A stretch of 9,338 bases of DNA from Bacteroidales bacterium (GTDB taxonomy: Bacteria; Bacteroidota; Bacteroidia; Bacteroidales; B18-G4): the NCBI GenBank assembly GCA_030618905.1, contig JAUXCL010000083.1:1-9338 (forward strand), in the 5' to 3' direction. Below are positions 1 to 6,989 of this stretch, piece after piece. A program made the position numbers and the translations under genes. Under the pieces are notes generated by a model, which saw only the letters and a list, made by a program, of their open reading frames with translations, did no database searches and had not been told where the DNA came from. Every line of letters begins with the position of its first letter. The first letter of the stretch is position 1.

Positions 1-105
1 ATCGTCTCCGCCCACAAAGCGAAATATGTGGTAGAGGCCAATGCCGGATATTCGGATGAGCACATGCTGCAGGTTGGAGGGAAGGTGGCTCTTAATATCA
101 AGTGA
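1..105 (+). CDS. 3' end of an unidentified protein (partial)
   Basis: An open frame enters from the left edge and runs 34 codons to a TGA stop at 103-105. The visible C-terminus contains AHKAKYVVEANAGY and ends in VGGKVALNIK. I do not recognise the family. The alternating hydrophobic/polar pattern of the last 25 residues would suit a beta-rich C-terminus, but that is only an impression. It is convergent with yidD. The stop codon lies within the first copy of a TGAACGG heptamer array, so the array begins exactly where coding ends. That the frame is coding is inferred from its openness to the edge and its protein-like composition. Confidence 0.55.
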   Translation: MVSAHKAKYVVEANAGYSDEHMLQVGGKVALNIK

Positions 106-151
106 ACGGTGAACGGTAAACGGTGAACGGTGAACGGTGAACTGTGAACTG
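103..151. repeat. TGAACGG heptamer tandem array, 7 copies
   Basis: Seven consecutive 7-base units with no spacer: TGAACGG, TGAACGG, TAAACGG, TGAACGG, TGAACGG, TGAACTG, TGAACTG. The first unit supplies the TGA stop of the upstream partial gene. The unit length is not a multiple of three, but copy-number change would not alter that protein, because the stop is in the first unit. Unit variants increase toward the right end, which suggests older or decaying copies there. Confidence 0.9.
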
Positions 152-155
152 AAAT

Positions 156-190
156 TTCCAACTTCCAACTTCCAACTTCCAATCTTCAAC
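156..190. repeat. TTCCAAC heptamer tandem array, 5 copies
   Basis: Five units of 7 bases: three perfect TTCCAAC copies, then TTCCAAT and CTTCAAC. It begins four bases after the TGAACGG array and ends immediately before the complement of the yidD stop codon (191-193). The word is neither the reverse complement nor a shifted version of the first array, so these are two independent heptamer expansions side by side. From memory, short heptamer arrays of this kind are common between genes in Bacteroidota, but I cannot verify that here. Confidence 0.9.
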
Positions 191-439
191 TCATTTGGGA
201 TCTTTTTTCTTTTTTTCGGGTACGGGGTCGTACCCGCTGGTACCCCAGGGATGGCATTTGGATATTCTTTTCAGCGACAGCCACATTCCACTGATCAATC
301 CATGTTTTTGCAGGGCTTCGATGGCATAGGTTGAACAGGTAGGGATATGCCTGCAGGATGCAGGAGTGAAGGGGGATATGATACCTTTATATAAATAGAT
401 GAGTAAAACAAACGGGTATGTCAGGATCTTTTTGAGCAT
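191..439 (-). CDS. yidD: Membrane protein insertion efficiency factor YidD
   Basis: This 82-residue protein matches the short YidD family (DUF37), which helps the YidC/Sec machinery insert inner-membrane proteins and sits peripherally at the membrane. The N-terminus (about residues 1-22) is a hydrophobic/amphipathic segment with the typical YxxxISPFTPASCR run. The family core follows: CRHIPTCSTYAIEALQKHG, then LKRISKCHPW and GYDPVP, including the conserved cysteines and the closing DPVP. The tail is lysine-rich. Length is normal for the family. The ATG at 439-437 has a GAAGG-like ribosome site about 7 bases upstream on the minus strand. Only 28 bases separate it from the upstream kinase gene, so the two are probably co-transcribed. 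YidD often lies near rpmH/rnpA/yidC, but none of these is visible here. Confidence 0.93.
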   Translation of the reverse strand: MLKKILTYPFVLLIYLYKGIISPFTPASCRHIPTCSTYAIEALQKHGLISGMWLSLKRISKCHPWGTSGYDPVPEKKKKDPK

Positions 440-467
440 ATCTGGCCTTCGTAGGTTATCGCGTTGA

Positions 468-2999
468 TCAGCTCAGGTATTTATCGAGAATATCCAGGAT
501 CATATTTGCTTCGAATGGCTTATGGATATGCTCATCAAAGCTGTCGCTATGCTGCTCTTTTTCTGCATGTTCAGCAGATTTTGGATCGCAAATAGAAATG
601 ATGGCAAGCTGATCATTGATATTTCTGAACTGTTCGAATAACTCCATTCCATCTTTGCTGGTCAATGAGCATTCAAACAGGATCAGGTCTATATTCGTAT
701 TGGTCCTGCACATTTCCAAAGCCTGCTTTCCATCTGCTGCAAACATCAGCTTTGTGTGCTTCATGAGGATCTCCTCAAGCTGTATGTAATCCTTTATGGA
801 TTTTTCAACAACAAGTACTGTTTTATTTTCCCATTGGTACTTTTGATCTTTTTCCTGATCTTCACCGGATACTACAATATCAGGTAATTTGAAATAAAAG
901 CTAGATCCTTTTCCCAGCTCAGAATCCACCCAGATATCCCCATTCAGCATTTTGATCAGGCTCTGTGTGATGGCAAGCCCCAGCCCGGTGCCTTCTTTCT
1001 TGATGTTGTGGGGCTTGGGTTCCTGGATAAACCTGTCAAAGATCAGTTTCTGGTATTTTTTTGAAATACCAATGCCTGTATCCGTCACATGAAACAATAA
1101 GGTAGATTGGTCTACAAACTCATAGCCATATTCAACTGTTCCCTCATTGGTGAATTTAAAAGCATTTCCTATAAGATTTGTAAATATCTGTTTAAGCCTG
1201 GAGGGATCAGAATGGATATTACAGGATTTTGATTTATCCGGGATCTTGAGCTTCAGATCGATCGATTCCTTACCCCGCTTGACCTTAAGGGAATCAAAGA
1301 CTGTATATAGCTCTTCAAGGAACAAATTCAGTTCAAAGGGTATTTGGATCAACTTGATTATGTTGGATTGTATCCTGGTAAATTCAAGGATATCGTTAGT
1401 CAGGTTCAGCAGTGCCTGACCGTTACTGTCGATAATATTGATAAACTCCTTTTTCCTTTTTTCACTCAAATCCGGCGATTGGAGCAGGTGGGAGAAAGAG
1501 ATTATGGCCTTGATTGGAGTCTGTATTTCATGAGAGATATTGGCCAGAAAGGCAGATTTGGATTTGTCGGATTCCTCTGCTTTTTCTTTGGCTTTGATCA
1601 GCTCTTCGTCATATTTTTTTCTTTGAATGGCATTGGCGATTATCTGTCCGGTAATCTGGAAGGCATCCACCTTGTCATCTGCCAGTTCTACTGATGCGCT
1701 GATGGTATCAAATCCGTAAAACCCGATAAAATCATTGCCAATAAACATGGGAAGATGAATGAGCGATCTGATCATTGGTGTGTCTTCATTAGCAGTAAAA
1801 GGATTATTAAGCAGATCTTCGGGATGTTCTATGCCTGTGATGAGCACATGATCGCCCTGTATGAGCCTTTCATAATAGGTCTTATGCTCCTTGAATGCCA
1901 GCTTTTGAAAATGATCACTCGCTTTCTTGATGGCTACACGGGCCCATTCATGGCTTAGTTCAAAATGATTTTTATCCGGAGCCAGCTGATAGACATAGCC
2001 CCGGTCAACATCGGTAAACCTAACCACATCTTTCAATGCTTTGCTGATGCCATCATCGATTTGGGTATTGTCAAGACGGATAAACTCGGAAGAAGTGGTA
2101 TTGATCAACTCAATAAATTCAATTCTTTGATTAAGGGATTTTTGGGCCAGTTTTCTTTCTTCAACCTCATTGCTGAGCCTTTTGGTCCTTTCCTTCACCT
2201 TATCTTCGAGTTCCTGGTTCATGGATTGCAGCTTGTTCTCCGCAACCTTCCTGGCTGTAATGTTCACCATAACCCCCCTGATCCCTGTAGGCTTTCCATC
2301 ACGAGTAATTGCAGTAGCATAAATCAAAGCAGGGAAAGTATTGCCATTCCTTGCTTTTACCTTGATCTCCAGTCCTTCATTGATATACTTATTATCCAGG
2401 AAGATCTCAATTCCACTGATCTCCGGGTCTTCTTTTGATGCCGGGATGGTAATATCCTGAATGTTGATCTCCCCTTCAGATCCTTCTTCATATCCAAGTA
2501 TTTCAAGGGCCCTTTTATTAATAAAGACCAGGTCACCATTCAGATCAGTTTCAAAAACGATTTCCGGCAACAGCTCGGCCAGGTCCCTGAACTTCTTCTC
2601 TGTTTCCTTTATCTTACGGTCAAGCAGAATATTGTTAACCAGGTCACTTATGATCTTTTTAAACTGCTTTTGGTCCACCGGCTTAAGCAAATACCCGGCA
2701 ATACCCATTTTAATAGACTGTATGAAGTAATCTGTTTCCTGGTGTCCGGAAACCAGTACAATTTTTACCTTGTCATCCAGTTTTCTCACCTCCCGGATCA
2801 TTTCAATTCCGTCCATTTCAGGCATTTTAATATCACTGACAATGATATCAGGCCGGTGTTTTTTAAAAGCAGCAATACCTTCACGGCCATTTTCTGCTAC
2901 AAATATATTATCGGTGATATTGGTCAGAAATTTTCCATATAATACCCTTGAGATCTTGTCGTCTTCTACCAGTAATATGGAAACATTTGTTTTATTCAT
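468..2999 (-). CDS. Hybrid histidine kinase REC-PAS-GAF-HisKA-HATPase-REC
   Basis: This 843-residue protein has no transmembrane segment and is probably cytoplasmic. An intact receiver (about 5-122) has acidic E12/D13/D14, phospho-acceptor D56 (SDIKMPEMDG), S84 and K106. A PAS/PAC region (about 135-255) ends in GVMVNITARK, followed by a coiled coil (about 255-300) and a GAF-like domain (about 300-460). The HisKA box has H490 in SHEIQTP, where the usual arginine of SHEIRTP is glutamine. The HATPase has N612 in NLIGNAFKF, then DTGIGIS and GTGLGLAI. The C-terminal receiver-like domain (about 727-842) is degenerate: E732-K733 replaces the acidic pair and E776 stands where the phospho-Asp should be, although K827 is kept. 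It is divergent from a NarL-type regulator, its likely partner, and just upstream of yidD. The stimulus is unknown. Confidence 0.93.
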   Translation of the reverse strand: MNKTNVSILLVEDDKISRVLYGKFLTNITDNIFVAENGREGIAAFKKHRPDIIVSDIKMPEMDGIEMIREVRKLDDKVKIVLVSGHQETDYFIQSIKMGIAGYLLKPVDQKQFKKIISDLVNNILLDRKIKETEKKFRDLAELLPEIVFETDLNGDLVFINKRALEILGYEEGSEGEINIQDITIPASKEDPEISGIEIFLDNKYINEGLEIKVKARNGNTFPALIYATAITRDGKPTGIRGVMVNITARKVAENKLQSMNQELEDKVKERTKRLSNEVEERKLAQKSLNQRIEFIELINTTSSEFIRLDNTQIDDGISKALKDVVRFTDVDRGYVYQLAPDKNHFELSHEWARVAIKKASDHFQKLAFKEHKTYYERLIQGDHVLITGIEHPEDLLNNPFTANEDTPMIRSLIHLPMFIGNDFIGFYGFDTISASVELADDKVDAFQITGQIIANAIQRKKYDEELIKAKEKAEESDKSKSAFLANISHEIQTPIKAIISFSHLLQSPDLSEKRKKEFINIIDSNGQALLNLTNDILEFTRIQSNIIKLIQIPFELNLFLEELYTVFDSLKVKRGKESIDLKLKIPDKSKSCNIHSDPSRLKQIFTNLIGNAFKFTNEGTVEYGYEFVDQSTLLFHVTDTGIGISKKYQKLIFDRFIQEPKPHNIKKEGTGLGLAITQSLIKMLNGDIWVDSELGKGSSFYFKLPDIVVSGEDQEKDQKYQWENKTVLVVEKSIKDYIQLEEILMKHTKLMFAADGKQALEMCRTNTNIDLILFECSLTSKDGMELFEQFRNINDQLAIISICDPKSAEHAEKEQHSDSFDEHIHKPFEANMILDILDKYLS

Positions 3000-3033
3000 T
3001 CTGTATCAAATATTTAGATTGAATGGACATTAA

Positions 3034-3041
3034 CAAAGGTA
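3034..3041 (-). promoter_or_regulatory. -7 box of the kinase-yidD promoter
   Basis: Read on the minus strand this is TACCTTTG, a full match to the Bacteroidota -7 consensus TAnnTTTG. The predicted start of transcription would be near 3028, giving a leader of about 28 bases before the kinase ATG at 2999. I find no clear TTTG or TTG at the expected -33 distance, so support is the -7 word and its position only. Confidence 0.4.
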
Positions 3042-3165
3042 CAAATTTTATGCCTTGTGAAATTGATTAGCTTTATAAGTAATATTCTATATTTCCCTGA
3101 TGTAATTATATGATTTTTGATTATCTTTACGTTAATAAACCAACTAATGGTTGAAACTTATCCGC

Positions 3166-3816
3166 ATGGAAAAAATTAAGATTCTCATCGTTGAAGATCA
3201 CGAAGTCGTGATCAAAGGGATCAGGGCCCTGCTTGAGCCTTATAATGAAATTGATATCATTGGCTATGCGCTGGAAGCTGAGGATGCTCAAAAAAAGATG
3301 GAAACGCTGGAGCCGGATATTATTATCATGGATATAAATTTGCCGGGAATGTCTGGAATTGAGTTGACCAAGATCATTAGCGATGAATATCCGGGTACCA
3401 AAGTCATATATTATACTTCTCATGTTGATGAACGCCTGATTACCGATGGGTTTGAAGCCGGTGCTTTTGGTTATGTGCCTAAAGATTTCAGTACAGAAGA
3501 GCTGGTCGAAGCCATTCATATGGTAAATGACGGGCAAAAATACATGAAAGGGATCGTTTCGGAGAAATTTATCTCTTCTTTCCTCAGATCTGAGAAGGAA
3601 AAAAAGTTCAAACAGATCATGCCTTTATCGGAACGGGAGCTGGAAGTGCTAAAATATTTGAGCCAGGGTCTCAGTAATAAACAGATTGCAGATAAACTTT
3701 TCATCAGCATCAGAACTGTTGAAACCCATAAGCACAATCTCATGAAAAAGCTTAATATATACAGCACAGCGGAGCTTGTGATCTATGCCATCCAGAACAA
3801 TATCATACAGATCTGA
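3166..3816 (+). CDS. NarL/LuxR-family DNA-binding response regulator
   Basis: This 216-residue two-domain regulator starts at the ATG at 3166. The receiver (about 3-120) has E10/D11, phospho-acceptor D56 in IIIMDINLPGMSG, the T/S position in YYTSH, and the conserved lysine in YVPKD. After a charged linker (FLRSEKEKKFKQ) comes a LuxR-type helix-turn-helix: LSERELEVLKYLSQG, then NKQIADKLFISIRTVETH as the recognition helix region. A frame extension to a TTG at 3151 is possible, but those five residues (MKLIR) are not part of the receiver fold and the ATG gives the usual N-terminus. It is transcribed away from the hybrid kinase, about 166 bases apart, so a kinase-regulator pair is likely. Its DNA targets are unknown; the predicted small RNA promoter immediately downstream is one candidate. 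Confidence 0.93.
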   Translation: MEKIKILIVEDHEVVIKGIRALLEPYNEIDIIGYALEAEDAQKKMETLEPDIIIMDINLPGMSGIELTKIISDEYPGTKVIYYTSHVDERLITDGFEAGAFGYVPKDFSTEELVEAIHMVNDGQKYMKGIVSEKFISSFLRSEKEKKFKQIMPLSERELEVLKYLSQGLSNKQIADKLFISIRTVETHKHNLMKKLNIYSTAELVIYAIQNNIIQI

Positions 3817-3842
3817 TGATTGCCTTCACTGATACAGTCATC

Positions 3843-3872
3843 CGTAAATCTACGTAAAATACTTCCGTGAAA
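3843..3872. repeat. Three CGTRAA-type direct repeats
   Basis: CGTAAAT at 3843, CGTAAAA at 3853 and CGTGAAA at 3866 lie in direct orientation with starts 10 and 13 bases apart. They sit between the response-regulator gene and the predicted small RNA promoter (-33 at 3902), roughly 70-95 bases upstream of its predicted start. Near-helical spacing would fit a regulator binding one DNA face. The repeats are short and could be chance in AT-rich DNA. Confidence 0.3.
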
Positions 3873-3901
3873 TTGCCTCTCATTTCAAGTAACTTCCCCA
3901 A

Positions 3902-3932
3902 TTGACGTGACCTACCCGATAGTATAACTTTG
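3902..3932 (+). promoter_or_regulatory. Bacteroidota-type promoter for a small RNA
   Basis: TTG at 3902-3904 (within ATTG), a 20-base spacer, then TAACTTTG at 3925-3932. The -7 word is a full match to TAnnTTTG and the spacing fits the primary sigma factor of this phylum. Transcription would start near 3937-3940. No annotated-size gene follows on the plus strand; uvrA lies on the opposite strand. What follows within about 75 bases is a strong intrinsic terminator. Confidence 0.55.
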
Positions 3933-3936
3933 TTCA

Positions 3937-4012
3937 TGGATCGTAATTTATAAGATTTGGGTTTAACATTCCGGGGTTCTTGATGCGTCATCAGTCTCCG
4001 GAATGCTTTTTT
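3937..4012 (+). ncRNA. Predicted small RNA, about 75 nt
   Basis: This is the interval between the predicted transcription start (about 3937-3940) and the end of the T-run at 4012. The first 28 bases or so are A/T-rich with no strong pairing; the rest is the terminator stem-loop. An unpaired 5' segment plus a 3' intrinsic terminator is the common layout of a trans-acting regulatory RNA. A five-codon ATG frame (MDRNL) lies at 3936-3953, so a micro-peptide or leaderless start is an alternative. I do not recognise it as a known RNA family. The boundaries are inferred, not seen. Confidence 0.4.
3967..4012 (+). terminator. Intrinsic terminator with two-tier hairpin
   Basis: Outer stem CATTCCGG (3967-3974) pairs perfectly with CCGGAATG (3998-4005). 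Inside it, TGATG (3981-3985) pairs with CATCA (3989-3993) around a three-base loop. Six T residues follow at 4007-4012. The T-run is on the plus strand, so it ends transcripts from the small RNA promoter, and any read-through from the response regulator about 150 bases upstream. On the minus strand the hairpin is followed only by TTAAA, so it would serve uvrA weakly at best. Confidence 0.85.
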
Positions 4013-4052
4013 ATACCCCCTCCACTTTTTCCCTTAAATATATTCAATAGAA

Positions 4053-6872
4053 TTACAGCATGAGATACTTTGCTGTATAGGAATTTTTTATTTTCAGAAG
4101 ATCTTCCGGGAGCCCGGAAAATATAAGTTTTCCACCTTCATCTCCTCCTTCAGGTCCCAGATCGATAATCCAGTCTGCACATTTGATCACTTCCAGGTTA
4201 TGCTCAATGACAATGACAGTATGGCCTTTTTCGATCAAGGCATTCAAAGCCTTGATCAGATTGCCGATATCATGGAAGTGAAGGCCGGTAGTAGGTTCAT
4301 CGAAGATAAAGAGGGTAGGGGCCTCGTTTTCTCCTTTGGAAAGGAAATACGCCAGTTTGATGCGTTGTGCTTCCCCACCACTCAAGGTACTTGATGGCTG
4401 TCCCAGCTTCAGGTATCCTAATCCCACATCCTGCAATGGTTTTAGTTTCGCAATGATCTTTTTCTGGAATGTTGTGCCGTCCTTCCCGGGATTAAAAAAT
4501 TTGATGGCCTGGTTGATTGTCAGGTTCAGGATAGCACTGATATCCTTGCCGCCGATCTTTATGTCCAATACCTCATGCTTAAAACGCTTGCCGTCGCAAG
4601 CCTCGCATTTAAGGTATATATCTGCCATAAATTGCATTTCTATCTTAACAACACCTTCCCCCTGGCATTCCTCACAGCGACCTCCTGGTATATTAAAAGA
4701 AAAATATCCTGGCTTGTAACCCCTCATTTTGGCCAGCTGCTGGTCGGCAAACAGGCTCCTTATTTCATCAAAAGCTTTGAGATAAGTGGCTGGGTTAGAT
4801 CTTGAGGACCGACCAATCGGATTCTGATCTATCATCTCCACAGCCCCAATCCTATTAAGGTCACCGCCGATCCTGTTAAATTTACCTGATTTTCCGGCAA
4901 ATCCGCCATAGATTTTTTTAATGGCCGGATAGACCACGTCTTTAACAAGGGAGGATTTCCCGGATCCACTGACACCCGTGACAACACTGAGGATATTTAA
5001 AGGGAATTTGATATTGAGAAATTTCAAATTATGCTCATGAATACCTTCCAATTCTATAAAGTCTTTCCATGGCCTTCTGATCTTAGGCGCTTTGATTTCC
5101 AGTTCATTACGAATGTACTTTGCAGTAAGGCTGTCCTTGCTTTTCGTTAATCCTTGAAAATCACCCTGATAGATAACTTCCCCTCCATTATTCCCGGCAA
5201 GGGGTCCCATATCAATGGTATAATCAGCAGCTTCAATGATATCCCTGTCGTGTTCAACTACAATTACCGTATTTCCAATATCCCGTAATTGCTTTAAAAT
5301 ATTGATCAATAAATGGGTGTCACGGGGATGCAATCCAATACTGGGTTCATCAAGAATGTACATAGAGCCAACCAAACTGCTGCCCAGGGAAGTGGCCAGG
5401 TTGATCCGTTGGGATTCACCTCCTGATAAAGATGATGAAAGCCGGTTAAGGCTAAGATAGTTTAATCCCACATCGTTCAGAAAATTAAGCCGTGTAGTAA
5501 TCTCCTTGATAAGCCGCTCTGTAACCTGTGTTTCATGTTTGCCCAATTTAATCTTCTTGAAGAATGACCTCAGGTCTTTTATCGACATCAATACCAGGTC
5601 ATTGATCGATTTTTTATTGACTTTGACATAGGATGCATCTTTTCGGAGCCTGGTACCAAGACACTCCGGGCATATTGTTTTACCCCGATACCTTGATAAC
5701 ATCACCCGGTATTGGATTTTATAGGTTTGTTCTTCAATGTGCTTGAAAAATGCACTGATACCGGCAAAATATTGATTGCCCGACCAAAGCAGGGCTTTTT
5801 GGTCTTCAGTCAGTTCAAAGATGGGTTTGTGCACAGGAAAATCGAACTTGTAAGCATTCATCACCAGCTCCTCTTTCCATTCTCCCATTTTTTCTCCTTT
5901 CCAGCAAGCAATGGCTTCTTCGTAAACTGAGAGGCTTTTATTCGGGATGACCAGATCCTCATCGATGCCGATAATGCTGCCAAACCCTTCACAGGTTTTG
6001 CATGCCCCGTATGGATTGTTAAAGCTGAAGAGGTTAACTGAAGGTTCCTCGAAAGTCACACCATCCCGTTCAAACTTGTTTGAAAAAATGTGTAATTCCT
6101 TTTTCTCTTCTTTCTCAATCTCTACAATGCATCTACCATTGCCTTCGAAAAACGCTGTTTGTGCAGAATCTGCAATGCGCACCTGCAGGTCTTCATCATC
6201 CTTGCTGATTTTTAATCGGTCGATGACCACCATGATCTTTTTGGAATGGCTGAACTGGTCAATTTTGGCAATGGCTTCATCGATTCGCATGATCTGTTCA
6301 TCAATGGCGATCCTGCTGTATCCCTGCTGGCTGAGGATCATTAACTGTTCAGCAAGGGAGCGGTCTTTTTTCAGGCGCAAAGGAGCATATATGATGGCCT
6401 TACTGTCATGGTTGTGAGAAAGTATGAAATCCGTAACATCGCTGACGCTATGCCGCTTAACCAATTTCCCTGAAACGGGAGAATAAGTCTTTCCGATGCG
6501 GGCAAATAAGAGTTTCAGGTATTCATAGATCTCTGTTGATGTACCTACTGTCGACCTGGGGTTTCTGGTATTTACCCTTTGCTCAATGGCAATTGCGGGT
6601 GATACCCCTTTGATATAGTCGACTTCTGGTTTACTCATCCGGCCCAGAAATTGCCTGGCATAGGAGCTGAGACTTTCCACATACCTCCTCTGGCCATCTG
6701 CATATAAAGTGTCCAGGGCGAGGGAGGACTTGCCGGATCCTGATAATCCTGTGATGACCACAAGCCTGTTCCTGGGAATAACCACATCAATATTCTTCAG
6801 GTTATGCACCCTTGCACCTTTGATCGTGATGAATTTTTTTGGATCAAGTGTTGAAAAATCCCTGGATTGCAT
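4053..6872 (-). CDS. uvrA: Excinuclease ABC subunit A (UvrA)
   Basis: UvrA is the damage-recognition ATPase of nucleotide excision repair. It acts as a dimer that loads UvrB onto DNA lesions. From the ATG at 6872 the protein is 939 residues, normal length. Walker A motifs are GLSGSGKSS (K48) and GVSGSGKSS (K639). ABC signatures are LSGGESQR (S483) and LSGGEAQR (S831), with Walker B/D-loops LDEPSIGLH and FDEPTTGLH. CxxC pairs lie at 291/294 with 401/404, and at 733/736 with 756/759, the second being the DNA-contacting zinc module with the same spacing as in E. coli. The UvrB-binding region (about 120-240, with VVIDRLKI) is present, so this is not the short UvrA2 type. The frame extends nine codons to a TTG at 6899, but that codon lies in the predicted -7 box, so ATG 6872 is preferred. 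It is divergent from the sigma gene. Confidence 0.96.
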   Translation of the reverse strand: MQSRDFSTLDPKKFITIKGARVHNLKNIDVVIPRNRLVVITGLSGSGKSSLALDTLYADGQRRYVESLSSYARQFLGRMSKPEVDYIKGVSPAIAIEQRVNTRNPRSTVGTSTEIYEYLKLLFARIGKTYSPVSGKLVKRHSVSDVTDFILSHNHDSKAIIYAPLRLKKDRSLAEQLMILSQQGYSRIAIDEQIMRIDEAIAKIDQFSHSKKIMVVIDRLKISKDDEDLQVRIADSAQTAFFEGNGRCIVEIEKEEKKELHIFSNKFERDGVTFEEPSVNLFSFNNPYGACKTCEGFGSIIGIDEDLVIPNKSLSVYEEAIACWKGEKMGEWKEELVMNAYKFDFPVHKPIFELTEDQKALLWSGNQYFAGISAFFKHIEEQTYKIQYRVMLSRYRGKTICPECLGTRLRKDASYVKVNKKSINDLVLMSIKDLRSFFKKIKLGKHETQVTERLIKEITTRLNFLNDVGLNYLSLNRLSSSLSGGESQRINLATSLGSSLVGSMYILDEPSIGLHPRDTHLLINILKQLRDIGNTVIVVEHDRDIIEAADYTIDMGPLAGNNGGEVIYQGDFQGLTKSKDSLTAKYIRNELEIKAPKIRRPWKDFIELEGIHEHNLKFLNIKFPLNILSVVTGVSGSGKSSLVKDVVYPAIKKIYGGFAGKSGKFNRIGGDLNRIGAVEMIDQNPIGRSSRSNPATYLKAFDEIRSLFADQQLAKMRGYKPGYFSFNIPGGRCEECQGEGVVKIEMQFMADIYLKCEACDGKRFKHEVLDIKIGGKDISAILNLTINQAIKFFNPGKDGTTFQKKIIAKLKPLQDVGLGYLKLGQPSSTLSGGEAQRIKLAYFLSKGENEAPTLFIFDEPTTGLHFHDIGNLIKALNALIEKGHTVIVIEHNLEVIKCADWIIDLGPEGGDEGGKLIFSGLPEDLLKIKNSYTAKYLML

Positions 6873-6896
6873 CTGTATTCTTTGGTTTAAGCGATG

Positions 6897-6904
6897 CAAA
6901 AATA
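6897..6904 (-). promoter_or_regulatory. -7 box of the uvrA promoter
   Basis: On the minus strand the word is TATTTTTG, a full TAnnTTTG match. The predicted start lies near 6890, giving a leader of about 18 bases before the ATG at 6872. A convincing -33 TTTG is not found at the right distance. The box overlaps the upstream TTG that would otherwise extend uvrA. Confidence 0.45.
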
Positions 6905-6913
6905 GCTGAAAAT

Positions 6914-6944
6914 TTTGCTTTCCTGAATATATTGATTATATTTG
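6914..6944 (+). promoter_or_regulatory. Promoter of the ECF sigma gene
   Basis: TTTG at 6914-6917, a 19-base spacer, and TATATTTG at 6937-6944: both elements fully match the Bacteroidota primary-sigma consensus (TTTG / TAnnTTTG). Transcription would start near 6950, leaving a leader of about 145 bases. The -33 element lies within about 10 bases of the divergent uvrA -7 box, so the two promoters are back to back and may compete or share regulators. Confidence 0.6.
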
Positions 6945-6951
6945 CATTGTA

Positions 6952-6972
6952 ATTGCAACCCAAAGTTGCAAT
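6952..6972 (+). promoter_or_regulatory. Stem-loop 1 at the sigma transcript 5' end
   Basis: ATTGCAAC (6952-6959) and GTTGCAAT (6965-6972) form a perfect 8-bp inverted repeat around CCAAA. It starts almost exactly at the predicted transcription start. It could be a 5' stabilising hairpin in RNA or a DNA operator just downstream of +1. Confidence 0.6.
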
Positions 6973-6983
6973 AATTCGTATTA
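6971..6983. promoter_or_regulatory. Shared dyad motif ATAATTCGTATTA, copy 1
   Basis: This 13-base word is repeated exactly upstream of recA (8683-8695). Its core reads TAAT-T-CG-T-ATTA, a near-palindrome with 10 of 12 positions symmetric. Here it lies between the divergent uvrA and sigma promoters, about 20-33 bases downstream of the predicted sigma start and about 80-90 upstream of the predicted uvrA start. It is a candidate binding site for a dimeric repressor or regulator. Confidence 0.45.
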
Positions 6984-6989
6984 TTTACA

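Noticed and set aside
103..190. CRISPR-like array
   Set aside because: The units are 7 bases with no spacers and there are no cas genes. These are simple tandem repeats.
137..334. Plus-strand frame of 65 codons across the heptamer array and yidD
   Set aside because: It starts inside tandem repeats and runs antisense over the clearly conserved yidD. It is a shadow frame.
3114..3129. TTTTTG followed by TATCTTTA as the response-regulator promoter
   Set aside because: The two words are only two bases apart, and the -7 word lacks the final G. TATATTTC at 3088 with TTG at 3063 is another weak option (22-base spacer), so I do not call a promoter.
3151..3165. TTG start extending the response regulator by five residues
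   Set aside because: The ATG at 3166 gives the standard receiver N-terminus. The TTG lies in a small inverted repeat and the extra residues do not match the domain.
3803..3991. Minus-strand frame of 62 codons in the gap between the response regulator and uvrA
   Set aside because: It overlaps the end of the regulator gene, its residues show no recognisable motif, and it covers the well-formed promoter and part of the terminator on the other strand. The small RNA explanation fits better.
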